Shown here in pieces: positions 5,502-9,790 of a stretch of DNA of 9,790 nucleotides. How positions within the stretch are numbered: position 1 is the first letter of the stretch; every line of letters starts with the position of its first letter. The stretch is taken from contig JBNLBT010000116.1 in assembly GCA_050303435.1 (NCBI GenBank), positions 1 through 9,790 on the forward strand, in the 5' to 3' direction. The notes below the pieces were generated by a model that saw only the letters and a program-made list of their open reading frames with translations, did not search any database and was not told the origin of the DNA. The position numbers and the translations under genes were made by a program. The DNA comes from JBNLBT01 sp050303435. Lineage in GTDB: Bacteria > Pseudomonadota > Gammaproteobacteria > Xanthomonadales > Marinicellaceae.

Positions 5502-6355
5502 TATTTATGCCTCAACAAATGTCCGGGTAGAAATTGCCATGTGCGGGTGATGTATAAAATATCAATGTTTTCGTTGGTTTCAGGCAAGGGTTCAAAGGGC
5601 GTGGCCAGCTCGACGATGTGCACGGCCGCTTCATCTAGAAACTGATGGCCTGAGGTGCGCACCACCCGGATGTCATGCAAGGTGCCGTTTTTATTGATGG
5701 CAACGGTCAGCATCACGTTGCCCTTAAAGTCCTTGCGTTTGGCCCGCTGGGGATAATTCAAATCTCCGGTGCGCTCGATTTTTTTGACCCAGTTGTCCAC
5801 ATACGGCGCAAATTCGTAGGCTTTGGTGCTGGCGGAAATGTATTTGGTTTTTGGGCGTTTCGCGTACTGATTGATTTTGTTGGCAATCTCGTCTTCCAGT
5901 TTGGCCATTTTCAAATCTTCCTGATGCGCTGCGTCGGGTGCTTTGACCGATTGTTTGTTCTTCACCGGGTCTTCAACGTTTTGCACCCGCACCTCAGACG
6001 ATCGGGTGTCAACCACTTGGGTCAATTGGTTTTCTTCGCGTTGCGCCATCTGCTTGCGGGTTTCAACCGGTGCGTTGCCCGGGTTGTCTGCAGACAGGGC
6101 CGCTGTGACGTGTTGTGGTCGGGTTTTTTCTTTTTGCTCACCGCCGCCCAGCTGGTTGGACTTGGACAGGTATTCGGCGTCTTCATTGTTTTCAAGGTTG
6201 GATTTGTGCGCCAGAATCACATCCATGCTGTGCAGGGTCTGCTCCGGATTTTCATCGTAGGAAAAAGAAATGCCCAGCACCACGGCCGCAATCATGAGCA
6301 CCGACAGCGTCAGTGACATGGCGTTTCTGTCTGCGGTGGATACGGTGGTATTCAC
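5501..6355 (-). CDS. TonB-family energy transducer-like protein
   Basis: The protein has the TonB plan: a short cytoplasmic N-terminus, one membrane helix (about residues 14-32), a long periplasmic spacer, and a TonB C-terminal domain (about 185-275) with YVDNWVKKIE, LNYPQRAKR, GNVMLTVAINKNGTL and VVRTSGHQFLDEAAVHIV. True TonB couples the ExbBD motor to outer-membrane receptors. Here no exbB, exbD or receptor gene is nearby. The spacer is rich in E, Q, K and N with a likely coiled coil (143-165), instead of the proline-rich EP/KP type. GTG at 6355 is chosen because it forms a GTGA overlap with the gshB stop; ATG at 6319 is an alternative that would drop 12 residues before the helix. The 284-residue length is typical. 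The family is certain; whether it energises transport is not. Confidence 0.88.
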   Translation of the reverse strand: MNTTVSTADRNAMSLTLSVLMIAAVVLGISFSYDENPEQTLHSMDVILAHKSNLENNEDAEYLSKSNQLGGGEQKEKTRPQHVTAALSADNPGNAPVETRKQMAQREENQLTQVVDTRSSEVRVQNVEDPVKNKQSVKAPDAAHQEDLKMAKLEDEIANKINQYAKRPKTKYISASTKAYEFAPYVDNWVKKIERTGDLNYPQRAKRKDFKGNVMLTVAINKNGTLHDIRVVRTSGHQFLDEAAVHIVELATPFEPLPETNENIDILYITRTWQFLPGHLLRHK

Positions 6356-7293
6356 AAATAGTTCTGTTCCAGTTGATCAAACAGTATACCAGCTATGTTG
6401 AGATTGTATAAGCGGTCCAGTTCGCGAATGCATGTGGGGCTGGTGACATTGATCTCAGTCAGGCTGCTGCCAATCACATCCAGACCTGCAAACAGGATGT
6501 TGCGTGCTTTCAACTCGGGGCCCACCGCTTCACAGATGGCCCGGTCGGCGGCGCTCAGTGCCACGCCTTCACCGCGGCCACCGCGCGCCAGGTTGCCGCG
6601 AAAATCGTCTGCAGCCGGAATGCGTGCCAGGGCGTAAGGCACTGGTTCGCCATGGATCATCAGGATGCGTTTGTCTCCGGCGCTGATTTCTTTGATGTAG
6701 CGCTGCACCATGGCGGTGCGTGTGCCCATTTGAGTCACGGTTTCCAGAATCACGTTGAGATTTTTGTCTTGCGCCGATAGTTTGAATATGGATGCGCCGC
6801 CCATGCCGTCCATCGGCTTGATCACCGCCTCGCTGTAGGTGTGCACCGCGGCTTTGAGGTGTTCGGGGTTGCGTGAGACCACGGCCTCGGCGGTGACTTC
6901 CGGAAACAGCTGGGTGAAAAATTTTTCATTGGCATCGCGCAACGCTTGCGGTGCATTGACCACGCGTGCGCCTTGCGACTCGGCCAAATCGAGCAGGTAG
7001 GTGTCCATGATGTATTCCATGTCAAACGGCGGGTCCTTGCGCATCAGAATGACGTCCATTTCGCCCAGCGCAATTTCGCCGCGTTCGCCCAGTTCGAACC
7101 AGCGATCGGTCGCGTCGTGCACGGCGATGTGGTGAAATTCACAGCGCGCTTCACCGCCCCGGCAATACAGTCCGTCCGAGGTGATGTAGTGCAGCGTGTG
7201 GCCGCGACGCTGTGCTTCAAGCATCATCGCCAAAGTGGAGTCTTTCTTGGGATTGATCCGTTCAATTGGATCCATGATCACTGCCAGTTTCAT
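6352..7293 (-). CDS. gshB: Glutathione synthetase
   Basis: This ATP-grasp ligase adds glycine to gamma-glutamylcysteine, the last step of glutathione synthesis, in the cytoplasm. The N-terminal domain opens with MKLAVIMDPIERINPKKDST and holds LMRKDPPFDMEYI (83-95) and VNAPQALRDANEK (112-124). The ATP-grasp part has IKPMDGMGGASIF (158-170), QRYIKEISAGDKRI (197-210), the glycine-rich RGNLARGGRGE (232-242), and metal ligands in FAGLDVIG and EINVTSPTC (268-288). The 313 residues match the proteobacterial enzyme. It is the first gene of the five-gene block, with only a weak ribosome site (GAGTAG) before ATG 7293. The promoter must lie in the AT-rich 7294-7480 stretch, where several partial boxes occur but none is convincing. 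Confidence 0.97.
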   Translation of the reverse strand: MKLAVIMDPIERINPKKDSTLAMMLEAQRRGHTLHYITSDGLYCRGGEARCEFHHIAVHDATDRWFELGERGEIALGEMDVILMRKDPPFDMEYIMDTYLLDLAESQGARVVNAPQALRDANEKFFTQLFPEVTAEAVVSRNPEHLKAAVHTYSEAVIKPMDGMGGASIFKLSAQDKNLNVILETVTQMGTRTAMVQRYIKEISAGDKRILMIHGEPVPYALARIPAADDFRGNLARGGRGEGVALSAADRAICEAVGPELKARNILFAGLDVIGSSLTEINVTSPTCIRELDRLYNLNIAGILFDQLEQNYL

Positions 7294-7430
7294 TGTCTAC
7301 TCTTGGTTTACTGTGGTATCGCACCGCACTCTGCAGACGGCGCGGGCCAAGCACATTTTAAAAGAATTTGATGGATATTGTTATTTTATGTTTGTAATAA
7401 TTCAGAAAATGAGTTATTTTCTTAAATATG

Positions 7431-7460
7431 ACGAACTTAGCTATTTATTTTAAGATTCGT
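7431..7460. repeat. AT-rich imperfect inverted repeat
   Basis: ACGAACTTA (7431-7439) pairs with TAAGATTCGT (7451-7460), allowing one bulged A, around an 11-base AT-rich loop. No T-run follows on either strand, so it is a poor intrinsic terminator. It lies at the border between the AT-rich gshB leader and the GC-richer block, and could be an operator or the end of a lost gene. Confidence 0.4.
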
Positions 7461-7474
7461 TATGAAATAAAAAG

Positions 7475-7798
7475 TCATCCAGTGAGATGCACTTTGTGCC
7501 GTGACAAATGCCCGAACAGCGTGCGCCGCAGCCACATCCGGTCCGTGAGGTTGGGATCGGATTGGGCGCACAGAACGACCGGGTCCATGGAAGCCGTTTC
7601 AGCCAATCAGGTTGCAGCGGCTTTTGATTCTGTTGCCAGGCTGGATTTTCGGGGCAAACGGCGCGCATCCGAACAAACCTCGTCGTTGAGCTCCAGCGTG
7701 TGATCATCGATGAAACAAAAGTTTACAATTGCCCCATTGAAATGGTGGGGGCGACATTTGATGCATGTATCGGTTGAGGGTAAACTTGCATCATTCAT
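7475..7798 (-). pseudogene. Possible broken small reading frame (remnant)
   Basis: One minus-strand frame runs from ATG 7798 to TGA 7475 and is interrupted only by a TGA at 7609-7607 (codon 64). Joined, it would encode 107 residues. The first part holds a CIKC pair and the FCFIDDHTLELNDEVC stretch. The second part (from an internal ATG at 7588) reads MDPVVLCAQSDPNLTDRMWL and then RRTLFGHLSRHKVHLTG, with mostly G or C in third codon positions, as expected for real coding DNA. An overlapping minus frame in the middle (NPAWQQNQKPLQPDWLKRL, within 7660-7580) also looks protein-like, so frameshifts are possible too. No ribosome site precedes the ATG and I recognise no family. It may be only chance open sequence. 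Confidence 0.25.
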
Positions 7799-7852
7799 GA
7801 GTTATTTGTTGCGCCAATCAATTAATATACGTTGATTCATGCTAATGAGTTT

Positions 7853-7856
7853 GGAG
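7853..7856 (+). promoter_or_regulatory. Ribosome binding site fixing the pilG start
   Basis: GGAG ends 5 bases before ATG 7862. The frame remains open upstream to a TTG at 7832, but that codon has no comparable site, and the residues it would add do not resemble PilG. Confidence 0.7.
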
Positions 7857-7861
7857 TTGAT

Positions 7862-8242
7862 ATGAATTTTGAAGGCTTGAAGGTGATGGTCATTGATGAC
7901 AGTAAGACCATACGCAGAACCGCCGAAACCCTGCTGAAAAAAGAAGGCTGTGATGTGATCACGGTCGACAATGGTTATGAAGCGCTGTCAAAAATTTCCG
8001 ACCTGAATCCAGAAATCATCTTTGTGGACATCATGATGCCACGTCTGGATGGGTACAAGACCTGTGCACTGATCAAAATGAACAGTGAATACAGGTCAAC
8101 ACCGATCATCATGCTTTCAAGCAAGGACGGCTTGTTCGACAAGGCCAAGGGCAAAGTGGTTGGCGCAGAGGAATACCTCACCAAGCCCTTCACCAAGGAA
8201 GAACTCATTGAGGCCATTAAAACACATGTAGTCAGAAAGTAA
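7862..8242 (+). CDS. pilG: Twitching motility response regulator PilG
   Basis: This single-domain CheY-like receiver of the Pil-Chp chemosensory pathway controls type IV pilus extension when phosphorylated by the ChpA-type kinase. All receiver residues are present: the acidic pair D12/D13 in VIDDSKTIRR, phosphorylated D56 in IIFVDIMMPRLDGY, S86 in MLSSKDG and K108 in YLTKPF. The stretch LKVMVIDDSKTIRRTAETLL and the FDKAKG segment match Pseudomonas PilG closely as I remember it. The protein has 126 residues, ending soon after the receiver and lacking the C-terminal tail of the Pseudomonas protein. It is first in the cluster, and pilI starts 4 bases after its stop. Confidence 0.95.
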   Translation: MNFEGLKVMVIDDSKTIRRTAETLLKKEGCDVITVDNGYEALSKISDLNPEIIFVDIMMPRLDGYKTCALIKMNSEYRSTPIIMLSSKDGLFDKAKGKVVGAEEYLTKPFTKEELIEAIKTHVVRK

Positions 8243-8246
8243 TGAT

Positions 8247-8795
8247 ATGAGCTTGAATTCAATCAAACCGTTTGAACTGCTGCTTGAATACGAAAAGCGA
8301 AGTCTTTTCCATTCCAATCAGGCGGTGGAAAACGAAACCGAAACCGGCGACTGGTCCGGCATCGGTTTTAAATTGGGCAACGATCAGTTTGTTGCCTCAG
8401 TTGAGCTGGTCAACGAAGTGGTGATCTTTCCGGAAGCGGTGAAAATTCCGGGGATTCAGCCCTGGGTGCTGGGCCTGGTCAACATCCGCAGCAATTTGAT
8501 TCCTGCCATCGATTTGAAGCTGTTTATTTCGGGCGAGGCCACGCGTCTGTCCAAACACAGCCGCATGCTGGTGGTGAACCAACCGGGCGGTCAGGTGGGT
8601 CTGGTGGTGGATGAGGTGTTTGGTCAACGGCACTTCACTTCTGCGAATATACAATCCCTGCAGGAAGAAGACGCCAACGCCGGGTTGTTGCGATATTGCG
8701 CGGATTACTTTGCGGTCGAAGAAATCAACTGGCATGTGTTCGATGTGGAGCGACTGGTCGTGGATTCTAATTTTCAGAATGCATCGGTCAGATAA
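8247..8795 (+). CDS. pilI: Twitching motility CheW-like adaptor PilI
   Basis: PilI is a cytoplasmic scaffold that links the receptor PilJ to the histidine kinase of the Pil-Chp system. The 182 residues hold one CheW domain (about 36-172) after a short N-terminal helix region (PFELLLEYEKRS, 8-19). The signature WVLGLVNIRSNLIPAIDL (73-90) and the GLVVDEVFG strand (118-126) are clear. The gap to pilG is 4 bases with only a weak AGAAAG site inside the end of pilG, which suggests translational coupling. pilJ follows after 21 bases. Position and motif together make the name firm; sequence alone would also allow a general CheW. Confidence 0.94.
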   Translation: MSLNSIKPFELLLEYEKRSLFHSNQAVENETETGDWSGIGFKLGNDQFVASVELVNEVVIFPEAVKIPGIQPWVLGLVNIRSNLIPAIDLKLFISGEATRLSKHSRMLVVNQPGGQVGLVVDEVFGQRHFTSANIQSLQEEDANAGLLRYCADYFAVEEINWHVFDVERLVVDSNFQNASVR

Positions 8796-8800
8796 ATAAC

Positions 8801-8805
8801 AGAGG
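8801..8805 (+). promoter_or_regulatory. Ribosome binding site of pilJ
   Basis: AGAGG lies 11 bases before ATG 8817, in the 21-base gap after pilI. It supports this start, which gives a short cytoplasmic N-terminus directly before the first membrane helix. Confidence 0.6.
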
Positions 8806-8816
8806 TAGTAGAAATT

Positions 8817-9790
8817 ATGAGTAGTTCATCACTGGATGTAAATCAAAGAACCCGTACATTGCCGCTCTGGCAGCTGATGGTGCTGGTGGTGCTGGTTGTG
8901 GCGTTTTTCATCAATTCATACCTGGTCAGTGTGAATGAGGAAAATCGATCCCAGCACGTGGCGGAAACCGATAAAATCCGGATCAAGGTCCAAAGCATCG
9001 CGCAGCTGGCGGGCGAGGCGGCCTCCGGTGACATCGATGCGTTCAGCGACCTGGCTGTGGATCAGGACATCGTCAATTCAACCATGAATCAGCTCACCAA
9101 CGGCGGCGGCGGCAACTACCCCGCGGTGCCGAAGGAAGCGGCGCAAACCCTGTCGCGCATGAACGATAAGTGGCGGGTGATCAACAACAACACACAAATC
9201 ATTGTCAGTCAGCAGCAACGGATTCAGGAGCTGGCCACCATTTCGGACAAATTTGCCTCGGAAATCCCCTTGCTGCAAGCCAGCAGTGATGCGGTGGTCA
9301 AACGCCTGGTGGAAATCCGCAGCGATCGACAACAGATTTATCAAGCCTCCCAACAACTGGTGCTGGCCGACCGGATGCTCCGACGCATGAGCGAAATTCT
9401 GCAGGGCGGTGCGGCATCCATACAGGCCACCGACAGCCTCAAACGCGACGCCACGCTGTTCAGCGACGTGCTGACCGGCATGTTCAACGGCAATGAACAG
9501 GTCAAGGCGATCACCGATGAACGCGCGCTGGAATCTTTGGGTCAGGCTTATAACGCATTCAATTCAATTCAGTCCGACATCAACACGGTGGTGGATGCGA
9601 TGGAATTGTTCCAGGCTCAGGCCGCGGCCACCGACATTGAAGTGGACGCCGGTTTGTTCGTGGACGATGCGGAAACACTGCGCGAGGAATTGCTGGCAAT
9701 CAAGGTTCAGGTGCCCTCGGACATGGTTGGCTATGTCATCGGCGGATTGTCGCTGCTGTGGTTGCTTTGGATTTTCCGCACCTTGTCGAA
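8817..9790 (+). CDS. pilJ: Twitching motility methyl-accepting chemotaxis protein PilJ (5' part)
   Basis: This frame opens at ATG 8817 and is still open at the window edge, giving 324 residues of a receptor that is about 680 long in Pseudomonas. A short hydrophilic N-terminus is followed by membrane helix 1 (LPLWQLMVLVVLVVAFFINS, about 15-34). A periplasmic sensory part (about 40-300) made of helices follows, with PilJ-type repeats such as the segment around IAQLAGEAASGD and the later RMLRRMSEILQGG. A second membrane helix (VGYVIGGLSLLWLLWIF, about 304-320) ends the visible part. The HAMP and methyl-accepting signalling domains must lie beyond the edge. The receptor senses surface contact or pilus subunits and drives the ChpA-type kinase through PilI. 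The call rests mostly on topology and position after pilG and pilI. Confidence 0.9.
   Translation, partial: MSSSSLDVNQRTRTLPLWQLMVLVVLVVAFFINSYLVSVNEENRSQHVAETDKIRIKVQSIAQLAGEAASGDIDAFSDLAVDQDIVNSTMNQLTNGGGGNYPAVPKEAAQTLSRMNDKWRVINNNTQIIVSQQQRIQELATISDKFASEIPLLQASSDAVVKRLVEIRSDRQQIYQASQQLVLADRMLRRMSEILQGGAASIQATDSLKRDATLFSDVLTGMFNGNEQVKAITDERALESLGQAYNAFNSIQSDINTVVDAMELFQAQAAATDIEVDAGLFVDDAETLREELLAIKVQVPSDMVGYVIGGLSLLWLLWIFRTLS

Larger units (their letters stand above)
7294..7861. other. Divergent intergenic region between gshB and pilG
   Basis: This stretch separates the minus-strand gshB block from the plus-strand pilG cluster and must hold promoters for both. Its gshB-proximal part (about 7355-7480) is strongly AT-rich and contains the imperfect hairpin at 7431-7460. 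The pilG-proximal part (about 7480-7720) is clearly GC-richer and looks like former coding DNA. TAATAT at 7823-7828 could be a -10 for pilG, but no matching -35 is visible. No intact gene is convincing here. Confidence 0.6.

Noticed and set aside
5675..6316. Plus-strand open frame (213 codons) opposite the TonB-like gene
   Set aside because: It mirrors codons of the TonB-like gene; the hydrophobic, F- and V-rich product is what antisense of a K/E/Q-rich protein gives.
7607..7609. In-frame TGA read as selenocysteine in the minus-strand remnant
   Set aside because: No SECIS-like hairpin is evident just after the TGA and no conserved selenoprotein context is present; decay or chance is simpler.
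7428..7703. Plus-strand open frame of 91 codons in the gshB–pilG gap
   Set aside because: It has no ribosome site, starts in the AT-rich leader and crosses the sharp composition change; arginine- and serine-rich translation resembles no protein I know.

Overview
The window reads as chromosomal DNA of a gammaproteobacterium. The best fit is the Xanthomonadales/Lysobacterales neighbourhood. The reasons are an overlapping block gshB–tonB-like–yqgE–ruvX–pyrB that diverges from a pilG–pilI–pilJ twitching-motility chemosensory cluster with no pilH between pilG and pilI. That arrangement recalls Xylella/Xanthomonas rather than Pseudomonas. The lineage call rests on recalled gene order and motifs, not on a database search.

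Left part (1-1343, + strand): a short hairpin-forming repeat at the edge is followed by an AT-rich leader with a perfect 14-bp palindrome. Next come a membrane fatty-acid desaturase-like gene that starts with TTG and, four bases after its stop, a small ArsR-type repressor. The pair and the palindrome look like a self-regulated two-gene unit. Next (1395-2630), a lone FimT/GspH-type pseudopilin gene on the minus strand lies tail-to-tail with the repressor and back-to-back with ssb. The ssb gene has a clear sigma-70 promoter and a textbook intrinsic terminator. A lipoprotein gene of unknown function follows on the + strand (2742-3587).

Middle part (3613-7293, - strand): five genes are packed without gaps. 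gshB and the TonB-like gene share GTGA, the TonB-like gene and yqgE share one base, yqgE and ruvX overlap by 8 bases, and ruvX and pyrB overlap by about 20 (more if a TTG start is used). They are surely co-transcribed and probably translationally coupled from a promoter upstream of gshB. The products are glutathione synthetase, a TonB-type periplasm-spanning protein, a UPF0301 protein, the RuvX/YqgF nuclease and aspartate carbamoyltransferase.

The 568-base divergent region 7294-7861 has an AT-rich half next to gshB, with an imperfect hairpin. Its other half, 7475-7798, is GC-richer and may carry a broken minus-strand reading frame.

Right part (7862-9790, + strand): pilG, pilI and the 5' part of pilJ encode the response regulator, CheW-like adaptor and chemoreceptor of the Pil-Chp pathway that controls type IV pili. 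pilJ runs off the window after its second membrane segment. No tRNA, rRNA, CRISPR array, insertion sequence or phage gene was seen. Nothing here proves a new system. The most open questions are the desaturase/ArsR unit with its palindrome, the unassigned lipoprotein, the TonB-like protein in the gshB operon and the possible gene remnant upstream of pilG.
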